A stretch of DNA of 64,000 nucleotides, taken from contig NZ_LQIT01000078.1 of NCBI RefSeq assembly GCF_001499965.1, forward strand, positions 1 through 64,000. The letters are read 5' to 3'. The stretch comes from Mycobacterium sp. GA-2829. GTDB taxonomy: Bacteria; Actinomycetota; Actinomycetes; Mycobacteriales; Mycobacteriaceae. Positions 17,407 through 25,623 of this stretch are shown one piece after another. Position numbers and translations under genes: made by a program. The notes beneath the pieces were generated by a model. That model saw nothing but the letters and a program-made list of their open reading frames with translations. It was not told the origin of the DNA and searched no databases. Positions within the stretch are counted from its first letter, which is position 1, and every line of letters starts with the position of its first letter.

Positions 17407-18304
17407 TAAGGCTCCGGTCGGGGTGTTCGTCGGGCTGGCGACTCTCGACGTGATCCACCGCATCGCGAAACCGCCTGCGGCCAACCAGAAGATCACCTCC
17501 ACCGCACAGTTCGTCGCAGCAGGTGGACCGGCCGCGAATGCGGCCGTGACCTTCGCAGCGCTGGGCGGCGACGCGATCCTCGTGACCGCTCTTGGCGACG
17601 ATCCGGTCGCCGAATTGATCCGAGCAGACCTCGCTGCATACGGCGTCAGAGTTGTCGACGCGGCCGCCGGCACCACCCGGGCGGTACCGGTCTCCGCGGT
17701 GTCGGTCGTCGAATCGACAGGTGACCGATCGGTCGTCTCGCTCGACGCGGTGAATTCCGACGCGCCGCCACCGGGGGACCTCGGTGACCTCGTGGCCGAG
17801 GCCGAAGTGTTGCTGGTCGACGGGCACCACCCGCTGATCGCGCGTGCGGCGATGCGACATGCACAAGCGCTCACCACCACGCGAGTCGTCGACGCCGGCC
17901 GATGGAAACCGGTGATGGGCGACATCATTCCCCACGCGACGGACGTGGTCTGCTCCAATGACTTCCGAATGCCGGGCACCGAGGATTCGGAGTCCACGGC
18001 CGAGGCGATCATCCGCGGCGGCGTCGGCACCGTCATCATCACGCACGGCGGCGATCCCGTGGAGTGGTGGTCGGACGGCACGTGCGGGTCCGTACCCGTG
18101 GAACCGGTCGCGGTGGTCGACACATTGGGTGCCGGCGACGCCTTTCACGGTGCGTATTCGTACTACTCGACCCAGATCCGAGACAGCGTTGCCGAGCGCA
18201 TCGATCGCTCCGCCCACGTGGCAGCACTACGGTGTTCGGTGGCCGGGCCGCGCGCGTGGCTGAGAGAACTTCCTGTTGCACTGACTCGGAAGCGAGCACG
18301 ATGA
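17384..18304 (+). CDS. PfkB-family carbohydrate kinase
   Basis: A 306-residue ribokinase/fructokinase-family protein whose ATG 17384 lies 23 bases inside the ATPase gene. The N-terminus GVFVGLATLDVIHRI and AAGGPAANAAVTFAALGG give the sugar-binding region, and VVDTLGAGDAFHGAYSYY contains the PfkB signature with the catalytic Asp (GAGD, ~255). The gene sits inside the sugar uptake operon, so it probably phosphorylates the imported sugar; fructose is the best guess. A second, unrelated kinase follows directly. Confidence 0.88.
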   Translation: MRNAPVFDKAPVGVFVGLATLDVIHRIAKPPAANQKITSTAQFVAAGGPAANAAVTFAALGGDAILVTALGDDPVAELIRADLAAYGVRVVDAAAGTTRAVPVSAVSVVESTGDRSVVSLDAVNSDAPPPGDLGDLVAEAEVLLVDGHHPLIARAAMRHAQALTTTRVVDAGRWKPVMGDIIPHATDVVCSNDFRMPGTEDSESTAEAIIRGGVGTVIITHGGDPVEWWSDGTCGSVPVEPVAVVDTLGAGDAFHGAYSYYSTQIRDSVAERIDRSAHVAALRCSVAGPRAWLRELPVALTRKRAR

Positions 18305-18951
18305 CCATCGAGCAGGCCGTGCAGGACGCCACACTGAGCCAATTGGTCGAGTCGGCCAAGGCGCTCGTCGTTCCCGGCGAGCGCCGCATTCTCGGTCTCA
18401 CCGGCGCTCCCGGCGCCGGGAAGTCGACCGTCGCAGAACAACTCGTTACCGCCCTGGGTCCGGACGTTGCCGTGCTCGTCCCCATGGACGGGTTTCATCT
18501 GGCCAACGAAGTGTTGATCGACTTGGGGATCTTGGATCGCAAAGGTGCACACGACACGTTCGACGACGGCGGCTATGCACGGCTGATCGCTCACCTTCGG
18601 TCACAAAACGTGGACGACCCGGTCGCGTACGCGCCACGCTTCCGGCGTGAGATCGAAGAGCCGATCGGTTCTTCGATCGCCGTCCCTGCCTCGGTGCCGC
18701 TGGTCGTCACCGAGGGCAATTACCTGCTGCTGGAGATCGATGCGTGGCCTGCGGCACGGTCGTGCATCGACGAGGTGTGGTTCTTGGCTCCCGACACCGA
18801 GGTTCGCCACGCTCGACTGGTGCGCCGCCACGAGGCGTACGGGAAGTCCCCGGAGGACGCGAAGTCCTGGGCACTCGGATCCGACGAGCGCAATGCCCGG
18901 CTGATCGAGTCGACGGCAGGTCGAGCAGATCGCATCGTGCGACTCCGATGA
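18301..18951 (+). CDS. frcK: P-loop nucleoside/sugar kinase (FrcK / uridine-kinase-like)
   Basis: A 216-residue P-loop kinase, ATGA-coupled to the PfkB gene. Walker A is GAPGAGKST (residues 35-43), the substrate region is VPMDGFHLANEVL, then GAHDTFDDGGYARLIAHLR, APRFRREIEEPIGSSI, VVTEGNYLLLEID and the lid RLVRRHEAYGKSPEDAKSWA. This pattern is shared with FrcK of rhizobial fructose operons and with uridine/pantothenate-type kinases; its substrate in FrcK operons is not firmly settled. The order transporter-PfkB-FrcK-LacI is consistent with sugar phosphorylation by two kinases or with a regulatory role for one of them. Confidence 0.8.
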   Translation: MTIEQAVQDATLSQLVESAKALVVPGERRILGLTGAPGAGKSTVAEQLVTALGPDVAVLVPMDGFHLANEVLIDLGILDRKGAHDTFDDGGYARLIAHLRSQNVDDPVAYAPRFRREIEEPIGSSIAVPASVPLVVTEGNYLLLEIDAWPAARSCIDEVWFLAPDTEVRHARLVRRHEAYGKSPEDAKSWALGSDERNARLIESTAGRADRIVRLR

Positions 18952-19946
18952 CCACCATGGGCGATGTGGCGCGGATGGCGGGGGTTTCGGCGTCCACGGT
19001 CTCGCACGTGCTCAACGGCACGCGAAAGGTCAACACCGCCACGCGTCTACGCGTGGAAGCGGCCATCGAGGAGACCGGGTACCGCCGAAACGTCGTCGCT
19101 CGATCACTGGCGGCGGGGCGTACACACACCGTCGGGCTCTCCATCTCCGCGTTGACGAACCCGTACTTCGGCGGCCTGGTGCACGCCGTGGAACGGGCGC
19201 TGTCCGACGCCGGGTATGTGCTGATCGTCGGAGATTCCCACGACGACGCGGAATCGGAGAAACGCGTCATCGATTCGCTTCTCGACCGAAAGGTCGACGG
19301 AATGATCGTGGCGCCCGCAGCCGGCTCGGAGCGGATCACGCTCCCGGAGATCATCGGTACCGGCACGCCCCTGGTTCTGATCGACCGTGGTGTCGATGTC
19401 GGGAGTGATCAGGTCGGCGCGGAGAACTTCTCGTCGGCGCGGTTGTTGACCGAGCACCTGCTCGACCTCGGGCACCGGAGGATCGCCGTGGTGCGGGGCC
19501 TCGCGGGGATCTCCTCCACCACGGAGCGGTTCGAGGGCTACGCGACGGCGCTGACGGACCGCGGGATCGCCGTGGACTCTGCGTTGGTCCTCGACGGCGA
19601 GTCGAGCACGGACGTGGCGGAACGGGAAGTGCGCGCGCTGATGGCGGGGGAGAACCGCCCGACCGCGCTGGTGTCGTTGAACAACGCGATGACGATCGGG
19701 ACGCTCAAGGCCGTTCGGAGTCTCGGTCTGTCGATTCCCACCGACCTGGCGTTCGTGTGCTACGACGACTTCGAATGGTCGGACCTGTTCGAACCCAAAC
19801 TCACTGCTGCGGCGCAGGACGTGGAGACGATCGGCGCCACCGCGGTCGAACTTCTGCTGCGCCGCGTCAGCGGTCATGCTGATGCGCCGCAGCACATTCG
19901 CATCCCGACGACCTTCCACCATCGCAATTCGTGCGGATGCACGTGA
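18948..19946 (+). CDS. LacI-family regulator of the sugar operon
   Basis: A 332-residue LacI regulator, ATGA-coupled to the kinase gene and last in the operon. The N-terminal helix-turn-helix and hinge are clear (TMGDVARMAGVSASTVSHVL, then TRLRVEAAIEETGYR and ARSLAAGRT), followed by a periplasmic-binding-type effector domain (VGLSISALTNPYFGGLVHAV, VDGMIVAP, DLGHRRIAVVRG, FVCYDDFEWSDLF) and the end HRNSCGC. It probably represses the operon from the CAAGCGCTTG palindrome at 14559-14568 and is released by the sugar or its phosphate, giving self-regulation. Confidence 0.9.
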   Translation: MTTMGDVARMAGVSASTVSHVLNGTRKVNTATRLRVEAAIEETGYRRNVVARSLAAGRTHTVGLSISALTNPYFGGLVHAVERALSDAGYVLIVGDSHDDAESEKRVIDSLLDRKVDGMIVAPAAGSERITLPEIIGTGTPLVLIDRGVDVGSDQVGAENFSSARLLTEHLLDLGHRRIAVVRGLAGISSTTERFEGYATALTDRGIAVDSALVLDGESSTDVAEREVRALMAGENRPTALVSLNNAMTIGTLKAVRSLGLSIPTDLAFVCYDDFEWSDLFEPKLTAAAQDVETIGATAVELLLRRVSGHADAPQHIRIPTTFHHRNSCGCT

Positions 19947-20037
19947 CGCACGCCGATCGGACTTTCGACCTGATGGTGCTTAGGGTTGGTGGGCCGGCAA
20001 CGAGGATACTTCTCTCGACGGCGTCGTTATAGAACAT

Positions 20038-20883
20038 GTGACTACACACGAATACGCCCTCGGAAGCGACGACACCGAGATCGCGCGCCTGCAGTCGCAG
20101 GCGAGCATCATCGCCGAACCGACAGCGCTGCTTCTCGAACGCGCAGGCGCCCGTCCCGGTATGCGCGTCCTCGACCTCGGATGCGGCCCCGGGGACGTTG
20201 CGTTTCAAGCGGCTCAGATGGTGGGGCCGGACGGCTTTGTCGTCGGCATCGACCGCGATCCCGCGCAGCTCGCCGCCGCCGAGCAACGGCTGGCCGCCTG
20301 CGGCTTGCGCAATGTGGAGTTTCGCCAAGGCGACGTCCGCACCTTCACCGACGACGAGGGGTTCGATGCGGCCGTCTGCAGGTTGTTGCTCATCCACCTA
20401 CCCGACGCCGCTGATGTGCTCGCCCACCACATCAGCAACCTGCGACCCGGAGGGCTGTTCGTCGCAGTCGATTACGACATGGGTGGTTGGCGCGCGGTTC
20501 CGGAGGTGGCGCTGTACAGCCGTATCCGAGACTGGTTGCTGGCCGGGTTCTCGCAAATAAACGGGAACGCCTACATGGGTCAGCTGTTGCCGACGGCATT
20601 GACCGAAGCAGGCTTTGAGGAGGTCGACGTGTTGGGGTTGCAGACCTACTGGCGACACGACGACCGCATCGGGACCGCCTACGTCGCCGGCACCGTGCGC
20701 ACGATGAAAGACGCCATCGTGGGCTCCGGTGTCGCGACGGAGTCCGACCTCGGCCTCGACACGCTCGCACAGCGACTCGGCGAGGAGCTCCTCGCGGCCA
20801 AGGCGGTGTGGACGCTGCCGACGGTCGTCGGCGCCTGGGGCAGGCGAGATGGTCGGGGATCCGGAACTGGTCCACGCACTTGA
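20038..20883 (+). CDS. Class I SAM-dependent methyltransferase
   Basis: A 281-residue methyltransferase from GTG 20038. The SAM-binding motif I is VLDLGCGPGDVAFQAAQM (~43-60), then VGIDRDPAQLAAAEQRL, FRQGDVRTF, FDAAVCRLLLIHLPD and LRPGGLFVAVDYD. The N-terminal segment DDTEIARLQSQASII resembles UbiE/Coq5-like or arsenite-type methyltransferases of actinobacteria. The C-terminus has a helical substrate-capping region (TYWRHDDRIGTAYVAG). Substrate unknown. The gene stands alone, 91 bases after the sugar operon. Confidence 0.85.
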   Translation: MTTHEYALGSDDTEIARLQSQASIIAEPTALLLERAGARPGMRVLDLGCGPGDVAFQAAQMVGPDGFVVGIDRDPAQLAAAEQRLAACGLRNVEFRQGDVRTFTDDEGFDAAVCRLLLIHLPDAADVLAHHISNLRPGGLFVAVDYDMGGWRAVPEVALYSRIRDWLLAGFSQINGNAYMGQLLPTALTEAGFEEVDVLGLQTYWRHDDRIGTAYVAGTVRTMKDAIVGSGVATESDLGLDTLAQRLGEELLAAKAVWTLPTVVGAWGRRDGRGSGTGPRT

Positions 20884-21051
20884 GGACTCGCGCAGCAATG
20901 CGCGACCCGAAAAACACCGAGTGCCGTTCGAGCCGATCGGTACCTTGCCCCCGGTCCGCCTTCAGTGCAGCGTATCTCGGTCGCGGTAGGACAGACGGTC
21001 AACGTAGCACTTGACATTGGCGCCGAACGTAACACATAGGACGAACATGAG

Positions 21052-21501
21052 CTCATTACTTTGGGCGACATCGGTTTTGAGATAGCCGAGCTCATCTACG
21101 GCGCGGGTTGGATCAAGGGTATCGGGTCTTCGGTACACACTCGCGACAAGGGGATCAGCGTCGATGACGGGCTGCAGCGATTGAGCGAGGCGCCGTCTGT
21201 GAGATAAACGCCCGGGCACTCCACTGCGTTCTGTGATGCCGCGATCCGGTGGTCGACGCGCTGAACGGTCACCAGGAGAACCTCGTTGGTCACAATGTCG
21301 GTAGTCATCACCCGCAACCCCAACGCCGCGGCAGTTCGGTCAGATGCCGGCGATGCGATCCTCGCTGGGCGACTTCCCTCGGGACACCGTGATTCGTTTG
21401 ACCGGGTGATTGTTGCCCAGGCGTCGCGCCGCAACCTCACCCTCGCGACCCGCGACGCGAAGGTCCTCTCGGCGGCGCTGACACCGACCCTGAAAACCTG
21501 A
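21052..21501 (+). pseudogene. Decayed PIN-domain (VapC-like) toxin gene
   Basis: Two fragments on the plus strand look like parts of one PIN-domain protein in different frames. The second, ending at 21501, reads LPSGHRDSFDRVIVAQASRR then NLTLATRDAKVLSAALTPTL. This is the conserved VapC C-terminus (HRDPFDR-IAQA-LTLVTRD) with the catalytic acidic residues. The first (21052-21207) reads FEIAELIYGAGWIKGIGSS, then TRDKGISVDDGLQRL, resembling the W/FEIA central part of VapC. Between them and upstream of 21052 the frames are closed, and no N-terminal PIN motif or VapB partner is found. The surrounding 20884-21575 contains no other gene. Confidence 0.5.
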
Positions 21502-21575
21502 ACGGCTCGTGGCCGAGAATGTGGAGTCGCCGTAGGGGGAGTGGGGACGGTGGGCGTGGTGATCAGGGCGGCGGC

Positions 21576-22607
21576 TCACGGCAGAACCGACACGTACGGG
21601 AACGTGGTGGTCGGTGGTGCGGTGACGGAGTTCTTCCCGATGCCCTGGCTGATCGGGGTGTTGGTGGCGAGGCTGAACATTACCTCGGGGGCGTTGTCGA
21701 TCAGGGACCGGCCGTTGAAGCCGGCGAAACTGAATGCTGCGGGTGTGCCGACCGTGTAGGGCAGCACGTTGGGAAGTAGTCGGCGGGCGATGAGCGCGCC
21801 GAGGGCCTCGGGGTCGGTGGCGGTGCCGTAGGCGGCGATGACGGCGGCGAGCTTAGCGGCCACAGCGTCTCCGTAGGTGGCGTAGTCGTCGCGGGGGTGT
21901 CCACCGTTGAGGTCGTCGCCGAGTTGCTCGTTGTACTGGGTGAACAGCGGTGGGATCATGGGTAGCCCGACGCGGTTGATGGAGCGCCAGCCGCCGGCGT
22001 CGGTGGCCAGCGAGGCCACGGCCCATACGCCGATGCGGTTGTCGTCGCGGCGGGGGGTGAGTTCGGCGTCGGGGAGTTCGAGGACAAGCGAGTACACGCT
22101 TTGGCCGGCGAACAGGTTGGTGGCGTGTTCGGCGTGCCAGCCGCTGAGGTCGATGACGGTGCCGTCTTGTACGGCGTGTCCGACTGCGTGCACGACGTCG
22201 GGTTCGATCCAGAATGGGTCACCGGCGCGGCCGGCCCAGACCCGTACACCGGTGGTGCCTGTAGTCTCCTTTTGGGTGGTGCCGGCGAGCAGAAGTGCGC
22301 CTTTGGCGAAGGGGTCGGTGGCCTGGATCCCGGAGGTACGGTGCAGGGTGAAATCCTGGAGGCCGTCTGGGGAGCGGTCGGCGAAGGTGAAGCGGTAGGT
22401 GAGATCTTCGGTGGCGTCGCCATCGAGGTCGATCTTGAACTCGTACATGCCTTCGGGGTGAAAGCCCGGCGTGGCGATGTCGCCGCCCATGGAGTGGCAG
22501 ACGTTGATGATGAGCACGGTGCCGGTGTCGCCTCGGAAGAGGTAAAGGTCAGTGATGTCGAGACGAATGTCTTGGCGGGCAAGGGGAGAGTCGAGGTGGT
22601 GAGACAT
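21576..22607 (-). CDS. DUF4331 family protein
   Basis: A 343-residue protein. ATG 22607 is chosen because an AAGGAG ribosome-binding site precedes it and the family starts with MSHHLDSPLARQDIRLDITD. Recognised family blocks are DITDLYLFRG, TVLIINVCHS, YEFKIDLDGDATEDLTYRFT, GVRVWAGRAGDPFWIEP, RDDNRIGVWAVASL, INRVGLPMIPPLFT, RLLPNVLPYTVGTPAAF, and FNGRSLIDNAPEVMFSLATN near the end. DUF4331 proteins are predicted beta-rich and of unknown role; many are exported, but no signal peptide is visible here. It follows the NmrA-like gene on the same strand after 342 bases. Confidence 0.88.
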   Translation of the reverse strand: MSHHLDSPLARQDIRLDITDLYLFRGDTGTVLIINVCHSMGGDIATPGFHPEGMYEFKIDLDGDATEDLTYRFTFADRSPDGLQDFTLHRTSGIQATDPFAKGALLLAGTTQKETTGTTGVRVWAGRAGDPFWIEPDVVHAVGHAVQDGTVIDLSGWHAEHATNLFAGQSVYSLVLELPDAELTPRRDDNRIGVWAVASLATDAGGWRSINRVGLPMIPPLFTQYNEQLGDDLNGGHPRDDYATYGDAVAAKLAAVIAAYGTATDPEALGALIARRLLPNVLPYTVGTPAAFSFAGFNGRSLIDNAPEVMFSLATNTPISQGIGKNSVTAPPTTTFPYVSVLP

Positions 22608-22949
22608 TGTGGCGCTCCTTGAATCTGATTGTGGTGGGTCACGGCGTGTTCGACGGTGATGGCGATTTCGGCCAGCACGTCGACGTGTGTTGACTGAGCA
22701 AGCCGGCGCCCGTGTCTGGGAGCCGGACGCGCAGAACTTCATAGGGCTGCCCAGGGTGACGAACAGCGGCGGTCTTCCTGGCTTGCTCCAGCGACCGAGT
22801 GCGCTGGCGATAGGACTGGATCATTGGTGATCCCATTCATGTTCAGGTGAAGGGCCGCGTCGAATCCGGTGTCGCCCACCACCAGCCGAACAGGCTGGGG
22901 TCGTCGCGCGCCATATGCGCAATGGTGCCGGGAGCTGAGCCATCCACCA
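22608..22949 (-). other. Gap between NmrA-like and DUF4331 genes
   Basis: 342 bases with no confident gene. A 65-codon frame on the minus strand (22836-22639; MGSPMIQSYRQRTRSLEQAR, then VRLPDTGAG) has a protein-like first half but ends in a shadow-like Pro/Ser tail, and a second frame (RLAQSTHVDVLAEIAITVEH) continues more plausibly. This could be a short gene broken by a frameshift; the evidence is too thin to call it. Confidence 0.3.
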
Positions 22950-23924
22950 TCACCCACCTGTGCCACGAGTGGTGGTTGCGGCAGCCGATCCGGTCGGAGC
23001 GAACTCCTCGCGGCGGGTGCTCAGATAGTCGCGCAGCGAGATCGGTTCGCGGCCGATCAGTGCACGCAGTGCGTCCGGGTCGGCGGGCAGTGACGCCGCG
23101 CCCTGCACGGACACTGCGTGTCCGATCGACGAAATGTGCTGCGCCATCGCTTCGTTGACCACCGTTTCCCCGTCCTGGCTAGCCAGGTCGACGAGTTCCT
23201 GGCGCCACTGGTCCTTGGTGACCGGGTCGAAGGTGACGGTGGCGCCCAGCACGTCGGTGAGCATCTCGGCGATGTCGTAGTGGCTCAACAGCTCGGAGCC
23301 TTGCGGCCATACCACTGATTTTGTGAACCGCCCGGGGTCCAGCAGCGCAACAACGCCGAGTTCGGCCGCGTCCTGCCCGCTGATCCACGCCATCTTCACC
23401 GACCCGAACGAGTTACGGAATCTCTGCTCGCGCCGGATTGACAGCGCGTGCAATACCTGCAGATTCTGGTGGAATAGGGCGCTCACGCGCAGAATCTGGA
23501 GTTCCAAACCGGCCCACTCCATGATCTGCTCTGCCAGCCATTGGGCCTTGCCCAGATCACTGGGGTGATCCTTTTGCGCCGGGCCCATAGACATCACCAC
23601 GGTCCGCGGTAAGCGGCCCACCTCGCGCACTGCCGCGGCATAGTTCGCCGCCGCATCGACCACCCCCGCGGCAATGGGATAGGCAAAGTAGACCAAGTCG
23701 ACATCGGCCAACGCTGGCAGCAGACTGCGCCGATCGTGCAGATCACCAAGAATCACTTCAGCGCCCAGCTCCTCGATCCGCTGGGTGCGCTCACTGTGTG
23801 TCCGGGCGAGTACTCGCACCGCTCGTCCCTCTTCTCGCAGCCGCCGCACCAGGTATTCACCGGTGTTTCCGTGGCGTCCGGTAGCACCGATCACCAAGAT
23901 CGGACTGGTTGGGTCTTTAGCCAA
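22950..23924 (-). CDS. NmrA-family NAD(P)-binding protein
   Basis: A 324-residue atypical short-chain dehydrogenase of the NmrA/quinone-oxidoreductase type. The dinucleotide motif is ILVIGATGRHGNTGEYLVR (~9-27), followed by VRVLARTHSERTQRIEELGA, VILGDLHDRRSLLPALADVD, LVYFAYPI, LRVSALFHQNL and a C-terminal helical part with WPQGSELLSHYDIAEMLTDV. Members lack the SDR Tyr-x-x-x-Lys pair and act as redox sensors or quinone reductases. It is divergent to the unknown gene at 24072, with a shared palindromic control region between them. The last 15 residues (FAPTGSAAATTTRGTGG) look like an unstructured tail. Confidence 0.85.
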   Translation of the reverse strand: MAKDPTSPILVIGATGRHGNTGEYLVRRLREEGRAVRVLARTHSERTQRIEELGAEVILGDLHDRRSLLPALADVDLVYFAYPIAAGVVDAAANYAAAVREVGRLPRTVVMSMGPAQKDHPSDLGKAQWLAEQIMEWAGLELQILRVSALFHQNLQVLHALSIRREQRFRNSFGSVKMAWISGQDAAELGVVALLDPGRFTKSVVWPQGSELLSHYDIAEMLTDVLGATVTFDPVTKDQWRQELVDLASQDGETVVNEAMAQHISSIGHAVSVQGAASLPADPDALRALIGREPISLRDYLSTRREEFAPTGSAAATTTRGTGG

Positions 23925-24037
23925 CGTTGTTCTCCTTCGACGGGTATGACGACTGACCGCCCGTGGGACGGCGCGGAGCCGGTAGGGGCGGCAGGCCTAG
24001 TTGACCTGTCGGCGTGACGCTACCGCGCCATACCGCT

Positions 24038-24066
24038 AATGTAAACAGATCAGTGTGGTTTACTTT
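24038..24066 (+). promoter_or_regulatory. Divergent control region with GTAAAC/GTTTAC inverted repeat
   Basis: GTAAAC (24041-24046) and GTTTAC (24058-24063) form an inverted repeat with an 11-base spacer. On the plus strand TACTTT (24061-24066) is a TANNNT -10 box 5 bases before the GTG at 24072; on the minus strand TACATT (24043-24038) is a -10 box facing the NmrA gene. A dimer bound to the repeat would cover both -10 boxes and shut both genes. The TetR regulator at 24928 is the nearest candidate; this is inference. Confidence 0.55.
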
Positions 24067-24071
24067 GGGGT

Positions 24072-24809
24072 GTGATTCACACTCGCCTTCGCAATCTGCT
24101 CGCCGACGTCCTCGACGCTCACGGTGGCCTCGCACGCTGGAAGGCCTACGACCATCTCGACGCCACGCTGGTCAGTGGCGGCCTGCTCTACGACCTCAAA
24201 GGCCAGCGCACAGACCGGACTCCTCGACATGTGCGGGTCTCACTGGGTCGAGTCGCCACGTCGATCGAGCCGTTCGGCGCCGCCGATCAGCGACTTAACT
24301 TCACCGCAGAGCGCACGGCCATCGAGAGAGTCGACGGCACTGTCGTTGCCGAAGGCGTCGATGTGAGGTCCAGCTTCGCGGGCCACGACATCACCAGTCC
24401 CTGGACAGCGTTGCAACGGGCCTACTTCAGCGGCTATGCACTGTGGGGTTACCTCAATAGTCCGTTTCTGCTGTCGCGGCGCGAGGTCAATCTGCACCGG
24501 TTAAAACCGGTCGAACACCACGGGCGCGTCCTGGTCGGCATCGGCGCCGACTTTCCCGCCGCCCTCCCTGTCCACAGCCGCCGACAGCGGTTCTACTTCG
24601 ATAACGAGCGCCTGCTGCGCCGCCACGACTACCACGTCGACATCGCCGGCGCCTTCCCTGCCAGCCAGTACCTCACCGACTACACCGTCACCGACGGTTT
24701 TCCCATCGCCCTGACCCGCCGCGCATACCGCCTCACCGACAGCGGCAACGTCCCGGACGGGGAGGGTGCGATGGTGGCAATGCGCTTCGCCGACGTCGCC
24801 CTCCACTAG
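24072..24809 (+). CDS. Protein of unknown family, paralogue of 33115-33837
   Basis: A 245-residue cytoplasmic-looking protein without signal peptide, starting at GTG 24072 just after a -10 box. It shares an extended pattern with the protein at 33115: DAHGGL.R......DA.L..GGLL.DLKGQ near the start, DSFAGH or RSSFAGH..T.PW, AYFSGYALWGYLNSPFLLSR (AYFAGYTMWTYLTSPFILAR in the copy), FY.DE.LLRRHDY.VDI.G..PA..YL.D, and a basic end. The FYFDNERLLRRHDYHVDI strand-turn resembles LolA/lipoprotein-carrier-like antiparallel beta folds, but no family name can be given. Divergent from NmrA and followed by a TetR/SDR pair, so a redox or lipid-related role is possible. Confidence 0.75.
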   Translation: MIHTRLRNLLADVLDAHGGLARWKAYDHLDATLVSGGLLYDLKGQRTDRTPRHVRVSLGRVATSIEPFGAADQRLNFTAERTAIERVDGTVVAEGVDVRSSFAGHDITSPWTALQRAYFSGYALWGYLNSPFLLSRREVNLHRLKPVEHHGRVLVGIGADFPAALPVHSRRQRFYFDNERLLRRHDYHVDIAGAFPASQYLTDYTVTDGFPIALTRRAYRLTDSGNVPDGEGAMVAMRFADVALH

Positions 24810-24900
24810 TGACTGTAAGCCGGGCGGGCCGTATTGCTCTGCATAGCAACTCTATTCGTGACAGGCGGTGTCGGTGACCAAAGGTCGCCATTGTCCTTAT

Positions 24901-24919
24901 GTAGACGGCTCTGTATACT
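24901..24919 (+). promoter_or_regulatory. Promoter of the TetR gene at 24928 with imperfect palindrome
   Basis: TATACT (24914-24919) is a near-consensus -10 box 8 bases before ATG 24928. GTAGAC-GGCTCT-GTATAC (24901-24918) is an imperfect inverted repeat overlapping it, placed as an autorepression site would be. Its GTAGAC arm resembles the GTAAAC arm of the 24041 repeat, but the spacer differs (6 versus 11), so a common regulator is unproven. Confidence 0.4.
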
Positions 24920-24927
24920 GAGCAGCT

Positions 24928-25623
24928 ATGAGCACCGCATCGGCAGGCGCACCGGGAACGCGCAGGAAGGGTCGCGGCGCCCGCGAGCGGATTACCGCGG
25001 CGGCATCGGAGCTGTTCTACCGCCGTGGCATCCACGCCACCGGCGTGGACACACTGATCGCGCACGCCGAAGTCTCCAAGCGAACCTTCTATCAACACTT
25101 CCCCAGCAAAAACGCACTGATCGAAACCTACCTGCGGGGCGTCGAGGAACGGGGCGGATCTCCGATGGAGCGGCGCCTGCAACTCGATCTAGCCCCCCGC
25201 GAACGCCTGCTGGCCATCTTCGACGCTGCCGCAGTCAAGCGGTTCCGCGGCTGCCCGTTCCACAACGCAGTAGTCGAACTTGTCGGCGAGGTCGAAGCGG
25301 TCGACGACATCGTGCGCGATCACAAACAACGCTTTACCGAGCACTTGACCGCCGTGGCCGGCGACGCTGGTGTACTCGATCCTTGGCAGCTCGCCCAGCA
25401 ACTGCTCGTGCTCTTCGAGGGCGCCACGGCGTTGGCCACCACCCTCAACGACCTTTCCCCTATGGTGCATGCCCGCACCGCCGCAGCAACCCTTATCGAT
25501 TCCGCTCGCTGTCCCGCCGACGGGCACGGCACCCCGCACGCGAGCGGGGCCGCCAGCGAGACACCTACGTCCACCGAGCCCACTGAGGCGCGGACAACCC
25601 GCCACACGGAGAAACTCGCATGA
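24928..25623 (+). CDS. TetR/AcrR-family regulator
   Basis: A 231-residue regulator. The DNA-binding domain is complete (RERITAAASELFYRRGIHAT, GVDTLIAHAEVSKRTFYQHF, PSKNALIETYL; residues ~20-72). The ligand domain includes RLLAIFDAAAVKRFRGCPFH and NAVVELVG, typical of TetR regulators that control short-chain dehydrogenases. The last ~45 residues (from GHGTPHASGA) are low-complexity. The stop overlaps the SDR start by 4 bases (ATGA), so the two are one transcription and translation unit, and the regulator probably controls it and perhaps the divergent genes at 22950/24072. Confidence 0.88.
   Translation: MSTASAGAPGTRRKGRGARERITAAASELFYRRGIHATGVDTLIAHAEVSKRTFYQHFPSKNALIETYLRGVEERGGSPMERRLQLDLAPRERLLAIFDAAAVKRFRGCPFHNAVVELVGEVEAVDDIVRDHKQRFTEHLTAVAGDAGVLDPWQLAQQLLVLFEGATALATTLNDLSPMVHARTAAATLIDSARCPADGHGTPHASGAASETPTSTEPTEARTTRHTEKLA

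Noticed and set aside
20962..21219. Minus-strand frame with DELGYL considered as an IS21 IstB remnant
   Set aside because: Only the six-residue match fits; flanking residues lack the IstB pattern, and the opposite strand fits a PIN-domain remnant better.
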